A stretch of DNA of 64,000 nucleotides from Aquipuribacter hungaricus (GCF_042663885.1 NZ_JBHSXV010000001.1); one strand, 5' to 3'; counted from the stretch's first letter, positions 35,200 to 44,183 are shown. Numbers and translations: made by a program. Notes: generated by a model from the sequence alone, not told the origin.

Positions 35200-36000
35200 C
35201 TAGTAGAGCTCGGTCACTGTGACCTGTGGGAGAGCGGCTGCGACGTCGGCCCCGGTCAGTCCCTTGCATCGCCAGACGTTGACGAGTCCAAGGCGCGGTA
35301 GCCCGGCCAATACCTCCAAGGTCTGTTCAGCCGCACCTGAGGGGAAGTCGATGCTGTCCAGGTCCACTGACCTCAGTTGCTGGCCGGTGTTGAGGCCGGA
35401 GGCGTCCGTGAGCGTGAGGCAGCCCAGCTGCAGGTGCGTGACCGCGTTGAGGTTGACACCGGCCGTCGTGAGCGGCTGGCTTCGCCTGCGCGTCAGTTTC
35501 ACTTCACGTAGGGCAGAGCCCGCCTGCAACCACGCAAGGTCGTCAGTCTTGATCCGCCAGCTCGCGAGGTAGTGGAGGGTCGGGTGGTGCGCTGCGGTGT
35601 CGAGGCCGTCGCGACCGTCCATCTCAAGCGACAGCAGGTTCGGCAGCTGGTCGATGCGTGCGGGCCGTTTGCAGGTGTCGTGCAGGACGAGGTGGGTCAG
35701 TGTGTCCACGTCCCAGACGGCGGTGTCGTCCTTGAGGGGTGTGTGGCAGAGGGCGCGGCGCAGGTCAGGGAGCTGGGAAATCCAACTGATGTCCTCGGTC
35801 CGGCCTCCTTGGAGGCTGACTTGGTGCACGCCCCGCTCGAGGTAGGCGGCGATGATGGCGGTGGGGTCGCCCCCCTCGTAGGTGACGCCCCTCCAGCCCC
35901 AGCCTTTGCCGTCGGTGATGCGGTGGACGTCCCCGCCGCAATCGCCGCCGATGGGGCGCGGGGTAGCGCGTTCGTCTCCGGGCGGGTAGCCAAAGATCAC
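35200..36000 (-). CDS. Leucine-rich-repeat-like protein (cargo)
   Basis: A soluble protein of 266 residues from the GTG at 36000; an ATG at 36126 would add 42 residues of poor coding character, so the start is uncertain. The body is irregular leucine-rich repeats: LTHLVLHDTCKRPARIDQLPNLLSLEMDG, LREVKLTRR, VTHLQLGCLTLTDASGLNTGQQLRSVDLDSIDF, LGLVNVWRCKGLTG. It would serve as a binding surface. No effector or nuclease domain is seen. Confidence 0.6.
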   Translation of the reverse strand: MIFGYPPGDERATPRPIGGDCGGDVHRITDGKGWGWRGVTYEGGDPTAIIAAYLERGVHQVSLQGGRTEDISWISQLPDLRRALCHTPLKDDTAVWDVDTLTHLVLHDTCKRPARIDQLPNLLSLEMDGRDGLDTAAHHPTLHYLASWRIKTDDLAWLQAGSALREVKLTRRRSQPLTTAGVNLNAVTHLQLGCLTLTDASGLNTGQQLRSVDLDSIDFPSGAAEQTLEVLAGLPRLGLVNVWRCKGLTGADVAAALPQVTVTELY

Positions 36001-36316
36001 TTGAACAGTCTCACAGGCCCTGTCGTGCTCCGAAGGACGTTCTGGGCCCGTGACGCCCGAATGGCGTCTCGCTGACGGTGGCTGCTGGACGTTAGGCGTT
36101 CCGATAGCCGACCCCTCAGCGGCCACGCCGCCTCACAGTACCCGATGCGCCCCAGCAGCCAGCGGCTCGTCCCGGTAGACCCGCCCGCAATACCGTCCCG
36201 GGAACGGGGCCGTAAGCGGCGAGTGTCCTCGGCGGTCCCTAGCGGCCCGCCCCCCCTCGTCCCGGACTGCTGCATTGACCTCTATGGGATCAAGGCGCCG
36301 CGCTGCGCGCGGCGGC

Positions 36317-36372
36317 GGCCGGGCGTCGGCTTGCGCGTGCGGCGCAAGCGCCGTTCGCGCCGCCGCCCGGCC
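36317..36372. repeat. Nested hairpin upstream of the DUF3800-like gene
   Basis: Outer arms GGCCGGGCG (36317-36325) and CGCCCGGCC (36364-36372) flank inner arms GCTTGCGC (36329-36336) and GCGCAAGC (36342-36349) with a 5-base loop. It sits in the 464-base gap between the LRR-like and DUF3800-like genes, in which I see no other gene. It could be a terminator, a single-strand origin or a regulatory hairpin. Confidence 0.5.
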
Positions 36373-36464
36373 GCGTCGAGGAAGCGACATGGCCAGCGCG
36401 GGCATAGAAGTGACGGAATCTGCGATGCTCCATTGCGACGCTCTTAGGCCAAGAGGAGTATCCG

Positions 36465-37454
36465 GTGACAAGCGATGCCCTGGACGACAGAGTCATGTAC
36501 GTCGACTTCAACCTTATGGAACCTGAGAAGTCGCTCAACGCCCGTCCGCTGCCTCCTCTACCCGACCCGCGGCTTTACGCCGACTACTCAGTTGTCACCG
36601 GTATGGGTGGAGAACAAATCTCCACATACGCCCTGTTCGCAACGTGGGGAGAACGTGCCACCGCGAGCGTCGATGCTCGTTGCGTCACCTCCATAACAAA
36701 ATACATGCCAGAGTGCGAGGATCCCACGGGCTTTGAGCTGCACGCTACGAAGTTGATGAGCGGACAGTGGCGCGAAAGAAACGGGCTCGTCTCAATACTG
36801 CCTCGTCAGAACCTGAACCTCTTTTTCGACGACCTGAGTTTCAGGCTTGCCCGCGTGCGGTATTCCGCTCTCGTCTTGGGCTTCGCTCGTACGACCACCT
36901 TGAGCGACCCCTCTCACCTCCTGAATTCGACCATCAGCGTGTTGCGAAAAAGGTTGATGCAGTTCGGCTGGACCATCGGCGACTGCCAGATCCTGATCGA
37001 TCGCGGTGATGCCTTCCGACTCCGTCAGGGGGTCTTCGGCATGCCAAGTGAGCACGGAGGCGGACTAGACCGACCCCGGTACCGACTGGTCGACAGCGCC
37101 GACTACAGGGGTGTGCAGGTCGCCGACATGGCTGCCCTCTTCTGCGGCTACATGGTCAAGTCGCACCTGGCTTCCGCCGCTGCGAGCCGGGCGGGCCAGC
37201 CGGCTGACAGCTTCCGGTACACGGCGCGTCTGCACCGGTCCTTCCTCGAACATCTAGATGCTGAGATTTTTTGGACCGGACCCGTTGAGGAATTCTCAGA
37301 TCCGTCAAGCTGGCCGAGTCTCTGCCACCAAGACGTCATGCCGTACATCCCGGATGACCCCGAGCCAGCCTCCTTAACATGCGGGGTGCGGAGTAGCTAT
37401 CGCGCCAATCCAAGACAAGCAACCGCATGGCGAATCGACGAACGCTCGATGTGA
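36465..37454 (+). CDS. DUF3800-like protein (cargo)
   Basis: A soluble protein of 329 residues. The order MYVDF near the start, FELHATKLMSG in the first third, then ILIDRGD and finally LVDSADYRGVQVADMAALFCGYM resembles the RNase H-like DUF3800 family (D-x-x-G / E-x-H / QxAD motifs). The canonical N-terminal DESG is not present, so activity is doubtful. Codon use is clearly less GC-rich than its surroundings (many ATA, AAA, TTT), which suggests recent acquisition. GTG start with AGGAG site. Confidence 0.6.
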   Translation: MTSDALDDRVMYVDFNLMEPEKSLNARPLPPLPDPRLYADYSVVTGMGGEQISTYALFATWGERATASVDARCVTSITKYMPECEDPTGFELHATKLMSGQWRERNGLVSILPRQNLNLFFDDLSFRLARVRYSALVLGFARTTTLSDPSHLLNSTISVLRKRLMQFGWTIGDCQILIDRGDAFRLRQGVFGMPSEHGGGLDRPRYRLVDSADYRGVQVADMAALFCGYMVKSHLASAAASRAGQPADSFRYTARLHRSFLEHLDAEIFWTGPVEEFSDPSSWPSLCHQDVMPYIPDDPEPASLTCGVRSSYRANPRQATAWRIDERSM

Positions 37455-37547
37455 CTGGGCGGCGTTTCAACCAGGGTCTATCCAAGGGCACACACGGGGC
37501 TCCGCCCCGAACCCCGGGCCTCAGCTCAGGGATGCGAGGAAGGCACC

Positions 37548-37865
37548 GTGGCGGTGATCCCGTCGCGCCGGCCAGCCACAGGTCAGCCACCCCGGCGCCG
37601 GCCTGTCCAGGACCTACGGCCGCTACGCGGTGACTACGTCATCCTGGACAGGTCAGCACCGGGCCGGCTCACGACCCAGCTGGCCGACGCGACGGGATCA
37701 CCACCCACACCACCCGAGTTGGGTAAGCGGCAGTCCACCGCCAGTCCGCACCCAGTCCGCAGACGGACGAGAACTGCTAACGACAAACTGTTGCGCACCA
37801 GCGACGTCCGGCCTGGTCAGCAGGTCAAAGTGGACCAGACTCCGCACCCCCGACTGGCCTTCTAA
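37548..37865 (+). CDS. Hypothetical basic protein at the right end of the element
   Basis: A possible protein of 105 residues with a basic, Pro-rich start and GDYVILDRSAPGRLTTQLADATGS in the middle; the last residues are read from the attR repeat. GTG with GAGGAAGG nearby. Coding is uncertain because the same bases hold an 11-bp inverted repeat and the AGTCCGCAC sites. Confidence 0.35.
   Translation: MAVIPSRRPATGQPPRRRPVQDLRPLRGDYVILDRSAPGRLTTQLADATGSPPTPPELGKRQSTASPHPVRRRTRTANDKLLRTSDVRPGQQVKVDQTPHPRLAF
37602..37652. repeat. Perfect 11-bp inverted repeat near attR
   Basis: CCTGTCCAGGA (37602-37612) and TCCTGGACAGG (37642-37652) are separated by 29 bases. ACAGGTCAGC is also repeated directly at about 37578 and 37648. 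The position near attR suggests a protein-binding or origin function for the element. Confidence 0.55.
37743..37761 (+). repeat. Right candidate integrase arm sites (AGTCCGCA pair)
   Basis: AGTCCGCAC at 37743-37751 and AGTCCGCA at 37754-37761, with the same 11-base period and orientation as the pair at 23587-23606. It lies about 95 bases inside the right core. Confidence 0.6.
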
Positions 37866-37904
37866 TCCGTAGGTTGCCGGTTCGAGTCCGGCCGGGGGCA
37901 CCGG
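37856..37904 (+). repeat. attR: 49-bp copy of the tRNA-Arg 3' part
   Basis: Identical to 23469-23517. It holds the anticodon loop, T arm and acceptor 3' strand only, so it is not a functional tRNA. It marks the original chromosomal 3' end of the target gene. Confidence 0.93.
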
Positions 37905-37934
37905 ACCGGGCACGGGCGCCGGCCGACGGAGCCC

Positions 37935-39404
37935 TCAGCCGACGTAGCCGGGGCTGACGTAGGAGCGGCCGGGTGTGCCGAGCAGCGGGGACGGCACCGT
38001 GCCGGGCCGCGCCAGGCGGACGCCCGCCATGTCGACGACGTGGTAGGTCCCCTGGAACACCGAGCCGTCGATGACGGTCTTGCGGGGGTGCACGAAGGCG
38101 ACGTCGCGCATCTCGATCCGGTACTTGCCGGGGGTGTACTCGCGGCCCGCGGCGTAGGCCATGATCCCGCCGTCGCCGTCGTGCTCGGCGCGCACCCGGC
38201 TGAAGCGGTAGCGCAGGCTGGAGTCGTCGGTGCCGTAGTCGGCGGGGTTGAGCATGAAGTTCTGGTAGCCGGAGTACCCGTCGAGCCGGTTGATCTCGAA
38301 CAGGCCGTCCCTGCCGCCGCCCCAGACCTGCACCATGTCGGCGTGGTGGCCGCTGGAGCCGCTGTCGATCTTGTCGATCTTCACGTTCTGCACCGTGTAC
38401 CGCGTGCCCGTGGTGCGGACGTCGACGTTGATGCCCTCCTTGCCGACGCCGGTGGAGCTCGTGAGCCGGACGCCCTCGACGTAGACGTGGCCGCCGGCGG
38501 CACCGTTCACGCGCTTGATGACGAGCGGCTTGCTGGAGGCGGCGGACCGGATCTCCCCGCCGATGAGCACGCTGTTGCGTCCGCCGCCGATCTGGATGCT
38601 CCCCGTCCCGATGTCGACCAGGCCGTCCTTGATGACCAGGCGGTAGTCCTTGGTCGGGTCCAGCCGCGGCGTCTGGTTGGTCGAGGTGAGGTACACCGTC
38701 ACCGGGTCGACCAGGACGGGGGGCTTGATCTCCAGGCGGGTGGCGCCCGCGACCGGCGCAGGCGCGGGCGCGACGGGAGCCGGGGCGGGCGCGGGGGCCG
38801 CGGCGCCGACCGGCAGGACGGTGATGCCGGCGACGACGGACTTGTCGACCGTCGCGGCGAAGGCCAGGTCGAGGCGGCCGTCGGTGACCGTCACCCGGGC
38901 GGTGACCCGGTGCGCCCGGTCGTGCCCGACGGTGCTGTGCAGGTCCAGGTCGCGGAACACGGTCGTGCCCTCGGCGGTCGCGGAGAAGCGGCGCGCGCCC
39001 GAGGTCGTGAACCAGGTCTCGGCGGTGGCGACGGTGACGTCGTACGTGCCGGACAGGACCGGGATGGCGTACCCCTGGGCCCCGATGCGGCGGGCCTGGT
39101 AGAGGGCGCTGCTCGTGGTGCCGGCGACCGTGTCCCCCGACCAGCTCGTGGTGCCGCCGACGTACCAGCGGTCGGCCTGGTACGCCTGCCCCTCGAAGGT
39201 CCCGGCGGGACCGCCGGCGTTGATCCGCACCGGGGCCTGCACGGAGGCGGCCTGCACGGTGGCGGGCTGGCCGGTGGCGAGGTGGCTGGTGGCCGCGGGG
39301 GCAGCCGGTGCGGCGGAGGCGGGCACGACGGTGGCGACCGCGGCGACCAGGGCCGCGAGGACCCCTCCGGTCGCCGAGCGCGCTCGGGATCGGGCGAGGG
39401 GCAT
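37935..39404 (-). CDS. Secreted malectin-like carbohydrate-binding protein
   Basis: An exported protein of 489 residues. A signal peptide (residues 1-35, ending ASAAPAAPA) is followed by a malectin-type domain: RINAGGPAGTFEGQAYQADRWYVGGTTSW ... RRIGAQGYAIPVLSGTYDVTVATAETWF. After a Pro/Ala linker near 215-240, the C-terminal half has short repeated turns (DGLVDIGTGSIQIGGGRNSVLIGGEIRS ... FMLNPADYG), which suggests a right-handed parallel beta-helix. It may bind or process surface polysaccharide. ATG with GGAGGA. It is the first chromosomal gene after attR. Confidence 0.78.
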   Translation of the reverse strand: MPLARSRARSATGGVLAALVAAVATVVPASAAPAAPAATSHLATGQPATVQAASVQAPVRINAGGPAGTFEGQAYQADRWYVGGTTSWSGDTVAGTTSSALYQARRIGAQGYAIPVLSGTYDVTVATAETWFTTSGARRFSATAEGTTVFRDLDLHSTVGHDRAHRVTARVTVTDGRLDLAFAATVDKSVVAGITVLPVGAAAPAPAPAPVAPAPAPVAGATRLEIKPPVLVDPVTVYLTSTNQTPRLDPTKDYRLVIKDGLVDIGTGSIQIGGGRNSVLIGGEIRSAASSKPLVIKRVNGAAGGHVYVEGVRLTSSTGVGKEGINVDVRTTGTRYTVQNVKIDKIDSGSSGHHADMVQVWGGGRDGLFEINRLDGYSGYQNFMLNPADYGTDDSSLRYRFSRVRAEHDGDGGIMAYAAGREYTPGKYRIEMRDVAFVHPRKTVIDGSVFQGTYHVVDMAGVRLARPGTVPSPLLGTPGRSYVSPGYVG

Positions 39405-39554
39405 GAGGTTCCTCCGGTGTCGGGGCGGGGGGCCCGGCGCTGTCACGCCGGGCACACCCTAGGCGCGGGGCCCGGAGGGCGGTCCAGACCCTGGGACGGG
39501 GTGGGACCCGGCGGGACGGCGCGGAGGGGGTTGACCGCCGCACGGCCCCGCTCG

Positions 39555-39575
39555 ACAGTTAACCGCGTGGTTCAC
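39555..39575. promoter_or_regulatory. Probable ArsR operator and -10 over the regulator start
   Basis: GTTAACC (39558-39564) and GGTTCAC (39569-39575) form a 7-base inverted repeat with one mismatch around the GTG start at 39567. ACAGTT (39555-39560) is a possible leaderless -10. Binding here would give autoregulation. Confidence 0.6.
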
Positions 39576-39872
39576 CATCAGTTCGCGGCGCTGGGCGACC
39601 CCACCCGGCTGGCCATCGTCGAGCAGCTCGCCCGCGGCCCGGCCCCGGCCGGCGACCTGGCGACCCCGGCACGGATGTCGCTGCCCGCCGTCCTCAAGCA
39701 CGTGCGCGTGCTCGAGGACGCCGGCCTGGTGACGTCCGTCAAGCGCGGCCGCGTCCGCGAGTGCCGGCTGAGCGACGACGCCCTCGTCGCCGTGGCCGCG
39801 TGGACCGCGCACCAGCAGGCGCTCTGGTCGACCCGGCTGGACGCCCTCGGCACACTCCTGGAGGACGCATGA
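39567..39872 (+). CDS. ArsR-family repressor
   Basis: A winged-helix regulator of 101 residues: FAALGDPTRLAIVEQLARGPAPAGDL, recognition helix MSLPAVLKHVRVLEDAGLVTSVKRGRVRECRLSD. It lacks an obvious Cys metal site. It is coupled by ATGA to an SRPBCC gene, a pairing common in actinobacteria, and probably represses that operon through the palindrome at 39558-39575. Confidence 0.92.
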   Translation: MVHHQFAALGDPTRLAIVEQLARGPAPAGDLATPARMSLPAVLKHVRVLEDAGLVTSVKRGRVRECRLSDDALVAVAAWTAHQQALWSTRLDALGTLLEDA

Positions 39873-40321
39873 CCACCACCCCGCTGCTGTCGTTCGACCT
39901 GGACCGCACCTACCCGGCGCCGCCGGAGAAGGTCTGGACCGCCTGGACCGACCCCGACCTGCTCCGCCGCTGGGCCTGCCCCGACCCGGACTGGCTGGTG
40001 TCCGCCTGCGAGGTGGACGCCCGCACCGGTGGCGGCTACACCCTGCGATTCGGCCCCCGCCCCGGCGGCGACGCCCACGGGGAGACAGCGACCTTCGCGG
40101 TGTACGAGCCCGTCGAGCTGCTCGTCCTCGACGTCGTCACCTCCGGCGACGGCATGTCCGAGGGGTCGCGGTGCACCGTGCGGCTGGCGCCGGTGGACGG
40201 CGGGACCCGCCTGGACCTCACCGTCGAGGGCCTGTCGGGCGATGAGGCCGCCGAGGGGATGCGCACCGGCTGGCAGTGGTGCCTGGAGGGCATCGCCGCC
40301 CAGCTGGAGGCCCAGGGCTGA
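39869..40321 (+). CDS. SRPBCC / AHSA1-like protein
   Basis: A protein of 150 residues with the START-like helix-grip fold of the AHSA1 group: LDRTYPAPPEKVWTAWTDPDLLRRWACPDPDW, GGGYTLRFGPRPGGD and GTRLDLTVEGLSGDEAAEGMRTGWQWCLEGIAAQLE at the end. Such proteins bind hydrophobic ligands; the ligand is not known. Overlaps the ArsR gene. Confidence 0.9.
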   Translation: MTTTPLLSFDLDRTYPAPPEKVWTAWTDPDLLRRWACPDPDWLVSACEVDARTGGGYTLRFGPRPGGDAHGETATFAVYEPVELLVLDVVTSGDGMSEGSRCTVRLAPVDGGTRLDLTVEGLSGDEAAEGMRTGWQWCLEGIAAQLEAQG

Positions 40322-40455
40322 CGCGCGGCGGGGCAGCGGGCGGCGCCGGACGCGACGCCGGCCGTCCCGGGTCCGCCGCACGGGCGCTCGCAGGTGGCAG
40401 CATCGGGGCACCGTCGGGGACCTCGTCCCCGCGCCGACGACCACAGGAGACCGAC

Positions 40456-41256
40456 GTGCCCAGCCCGCGGAGCACCGCCAGCACCCTCGCCCTCGGCCTC
40501 GCCGCCGCCCTCGCCCTGTCGGCCTGCGGCGGCGGCGAGGAGGCCGCGACCAGCGAGTCCGGCGTCCCGCTGGTCCAGGCCGGGACCCTCGTCACCTGCA
40601 CCCACCTGCCCTACGAGCCGTTCCAGTTCCAGGAGGGCGGGGAGATCGTCGGCTTCGACGTCGACGTCGTCGACGCCATCGCCGAGGACCTGGGGGTCGA
40701 GCAGGAGATCGTCGACACCCCGTTCGAGACGATCCAGTCCGGCGAGGACCTCAACGCGGGCAAGTGCGACCTCGCCGCCGCCGGCATGACGATCAACGAC
40801 GTCCGCGAGGAGAACCTCGACTTCTCCGACCCGTACTTCGAGGCGACGCAGGCGCTCATCGCCCCGGCGGGCTCGGGCTACACCAGCCTGGACGACCTCG
40901 CCGGGCTGTCGCTCGGCATCCAGGCCGGCACCACGGGCGCGGAGTACGCGCAGGAGAACGCCACCGAGGCCGAGCTCGTCACCTTCGAGGACCTCGGGCT
41001 GCTGCTCACCGCCGTGCAGTCCGGCCAGGTCGACGCCGCGATCAACGACAACAGCGTCCTGTACGACTTCGCCGCCGACAACGACGACGTCGAGGTGACC
41101 GCCGAGTTCGAGACCGGCGAGGCCTACGGCATCGGCGTGAAGACCGACAACACCGAGCTGCTGGAGGCGGTCAACGCCTCGCTGGCCCGGATCCAGGAGG
41201 ACGGCACGTACGACGAGATCTACGAGGAGTGGTTCGGCACCACCCCCACCAGCTGA
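40456..41256 (+). CDS. Amino-acid ABC transporter substrate-binding lipoprotein
   Basis: A solute-binding protein of 266 residues, family 3 (SBP_bac_3). Lipoprotein signal with ALSACGG. The mature protein has PYEPFQFQEGGEIVGFDVDVVDAIAEDLG and DLAAAGMTINDVREENLDFSDPYFEATQALI, typical for polar amino-acid or cystine/glutamine binders. GTG start at 40456 with AGGAGA. It heads a three-gene ABC operon. Confidence 0.92.
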   Translation: MPSPRSTASTLALGLAAALALSACGGGEEAATSESGVPLVQAGTLVTCTHLPYEPFQFQEGGEIVGFDVDVVDAIAEDLGVEQEIVDTPFETIQSGEDLNAGKCDLAAAGMTINDVREENLDFSDPYFEATQALIAPAGSGYTSLDDLAGLSLGIQAGTTGAEYAQENATEAELVTFEDLGLLLTAVQSGQVDAAINDNSVLYDFAADNDDVEVTAEFETGEAYGIGVKTDNTELLEAVNASLARIQEDGTYDEIYEEWFGTTPTS

Positions 41257-41291
41257 GCACCGGCGCACCACCACGACGGAGGAGGGCGACG

Positions 41292-42118
41292 GTGAGCACG
41301 GAGGCCACGCAGGTCACGCAGGCCCCGGCACGGCGGCGGGTGTCGCCCCGGCGCCGGGGGCAGGTCGTCAGGGCGGTCCAGTACGCGGTGCTGGCCGCCG
41401 TGGTGCTCGTCGTCGCGGTGCTCGCGGACTGGTCGCAGATCCGCCGCGCGTTCTTCGACGCCGAGGTGGCCGCGGCGCAGTTCCCGCGCGTGCTCACGGT
41501 CGCGCTGGTCAACACCGTCTCCTACACGCTGCTGGGCTTCGCCTTCGGCCTGGTCCTGGGCCTGGTGCTCGCCCTGATGCGGCTGTCCTCGGTCGGGCCG
41601 TACCGGTGGCTGGCGACGCTGTACATCGAGTTCTTCCGCGGGCTGCCGGCACTGCTGGTGTTCGTGGCCATCGGCACCGGGGTCCCGCTGGCGTTCCCGG
41701 GGACGTTCCTCAACCGCTACGTCATCGTCATGCTCGCGCTCGGCCTGGTCGGCGCCGCCTACATCGCCGAGACGCTGCGCGCGGGGATCGAGGCGGTCCC
41801 GAAGGGCCAGGTCGAGGCGGCGCGGTCGCTCGGCATGTCGCAGTCGCGGGCCATGGTGTCGATCGTCATCCCGCAGGCGTTCCGCGTGGTCCTGCCGCCG
41901 CTGACCAACGAGGTGGTCATGCTCACCAAGGACTCCTCGCTGGCCTACCTGCTCGGCTCCACCCTCGCCCAGCAGGAGCTCGCGCAGTTCGGGCGGCAGG
42001 CGCTCACGGAGTACCGCAGCCTCACCCCCGTGCTGGTCGCGGGCAGCTGCTACCTCATCATCACCATCCCGCTGGGCTTCCTCGCCCGGCGGCTGGAGCA
42101 GCGGACGGGGAGGGCCCG

Positions 42119-42122
<4 letters not shown>
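41292..42122 (+). CDS. Amino-acid ABC transporter permease
   Basis: A HisM/GlnP-type permease of 276 residues with about five helices. It has VALVNTVSYTLLGFAFGLVLGLVLALMRLS and the EAA loop EAARSLGMSQSRAMVSIVIPQAFRVVLPPLTNE. GTG at 41292, with GGAGG upstream. One permease gene suggests a homodimeric channel. Overlaps the ATPase gene by four bases. Confidence 0.92.
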
Positions 42123-42901
<779 letters not shown>

Positions 42902-42929
42902 GGCGGGCGGCCGGCGCAGGGGGTCACCC

Positions 42930-42960
42930 CCGGCGCCGGCGTCCCGGACCCCGGCGCCGG
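42930..42960. terminator. GC-rich hairpin between convergent genes
   Basis: CCGGCGCCGGCGTCC (42930-42944) and GGACCCCGGCGCCGG (42946-42960) form a near-perfect stem between the ABC ATPase gene and the convergent aldo/keto reductase gene. It can end transcription from both sides. Confidence 0.55.
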
Positions 42961-42967
42961 CCGGGCG

Positions 42968-43993
42968 TCAGAGGCTCTCGCCGGTGGGCGCCGCCCACCG
43001 CTCGACGGCGGCCAGCTCGTCGTCCCCCAGCGGCGGTCCCTGCGTCGCCCGCAGGTTGCCCTCCAGCTGCTCGACCGAGCTCGCACCGATGATCGCCGTG
43101 GTCACGCGCGGGTCGCGCAGCACCCAGGCCAGCGCGAGCTGGGCGAGCGTCTGGCCGCGACCGGTGGCGATCTCGTCGAGCGCGCGGGCGCGGGCGGTGA
43201 GGTCGTCGGTGACGTCGTCGCGGGACAGGTACGTGCTGCGCGTGGCCCGGGACCCCTCGGGGACGCCCCGCAGGTAGCGGTCGGTCAGCCGGCCCTGGGC
43301 GAGCGGGGAGAACACGGCCACGCCGGCCCCCGCCGCCTCGGCGGCGTCCAGCACGCCCGCCTCGGGGCGCCGGTCGAAGATCGAGTACCGGGGCTGGTGG
43401 AGCACCAGCGGGGTGCCCAGCCCGGCCAGGATCGCGGCGGCCGCCGCCGTGTCCTCCGGTGAGTAGTTGGAGATGCCGACGTAGAGCGCCCTGCCGGACC
43501 GCACGGCCGCGTCGAGGGCGCCCATGGTCTCCTCCAGCGGCGTCCCGGGGTCGCGGCGGTGGGAGTAGAAGACGTCGACGTACTCCAGGCCGGTGCGCCG
43601 CAGCGACTGGTCGAGGCTGGCGAGCAGGTACTTGCGCGAGCCGCCGTCCCCGTAGGGGCCGGGCCACATGTCGTACCCGGCCTTGGTCGAGACGACGATC
43701 TCGTCGCGGTAGGGACGCAGGTCGCCGGCCAGCACCTGGCCGAACCGGCTCTCGGCAGCGCCGTAGGGCGGGCCGTAGTTGTTGGCCAGGTCCAGGTGCG
43801 TGACGCCGAGGTCGAAGGCCCGCAGCAGGATCGCCCGTGCGGTCTCCGGCGCGCGGTCGTCGCCGAAGTTCTGCCACAGCCCCAGGGAGACCGGGGGCAG
43901 GAGGAGCCCGCTGCGCCCGGCCCTGCGGTAGTCCGTGCTCGCGTAGCGGTCGGGCGAGGCCGCCCAGGTCGTGCCGGTGCTCGTGTCCACCAT
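42968..43993 (-). CDS. Aldo/keto reductase (YghZ-like)
   Basis: An NADPH-dependent reductase of 341 residues. YRRAGRSGLLLPPVSLGLWQNFGD opens the barrel. The catalytic tetrad positions are visible as D in HLDLANNYGPPYG (with Tyr), K in VVSTKAGYDMWPGPYGDGGSRKYLL, and H in VDVFYSHRRDP. The long form with MWPGPYG resembles YghZ, which reduces methylglyoxal and L-glyceraldehyde 3-phosphate. ATG at 43993. It stands alone. Confidence 0.9.
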   Translation of the reverse strand: MVDTSTGTTWAASPDRYASTDYRRAGRSGLLLPPVSLGLWQNFGDDRAPETARAILLRAFDLGVTHLDLANNYGPPYGAAESRFGQVLAGDLRPYRDEIVVSTKAGYDMWPGPYGDGGSRKYLLASLDQSLRRTGLEYVDVFYSHRRDPGTPLEETMGALDAAVRSGRALYVGISNYSPEDTAAAAAILAGLGTPLVLHQPRYSIFDRRPEAGVLDAAEAAGAGVAVFSPLAQGRLTDRYLRGVPEGSRATRSTYLSRDDVTDDLTARARALDEIATGRGQTLAQLALAWVLRDPRVTTAIIGASSVEQLEGNLRATQGPPLGDDELAAVERWAAPTGESL

Positions 43994-44183
43994 GGGTCCG
44001 GTCCTTGTCTGCTGGTCGGTGTGGCGGGGCGACCGTAGCCGCGGCGGGGGCGCCCGTGCTGCGCCCCACCGCCGGCCGGCCGGCAGGGTTCGCCCGGTCT
44101 GGCTATCAAGGTCTGTGACGGACGTGCCGATGGGGCGGTGGGGGGCTCCTGCCCCCCCGTCCAGGAGAGGCAGGACCCACCGC

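Larger units (their letters stand above)
23469..37904. mobile_element. Integrative (probably conjugative) AICE-type element in tRNA-Arg
   Basis: A 14.4-kb element lies between two identical 49-bp copies of the tRNA-Arg 3' part (23469-23517 and 37856-37904). Next to the tRNA are a tyrosine integrase and an excisionase, then a rolling-circle initiator, a WhiB-like gene and an FtsK-like transfer ATPase. This is the set that defines actinomycete integrative and conjugative elements of the pSAM2 type, which transfer as double-stranded DNA. The right half carries a regulator pair and cargo genes. All core genes look intact, so excision is plausible. Confidence 0.92.

Noticed and set aside
31358..37454. 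A named anti-phage system in the element cargo.
   Set aside because: HEAT, LRR and DUF3800-like proteins occur in defence loci, but no known effector set, nuclease-ATPase pair or toxin-antitoxin pair is recognisable.
37856..37904. A second tRNA gene at the right end of the element.
   Set aside because: Only the 3' 49 bases of tRNA-Arg are present; there is no acceptor 5' strand or D arm. It is attR.
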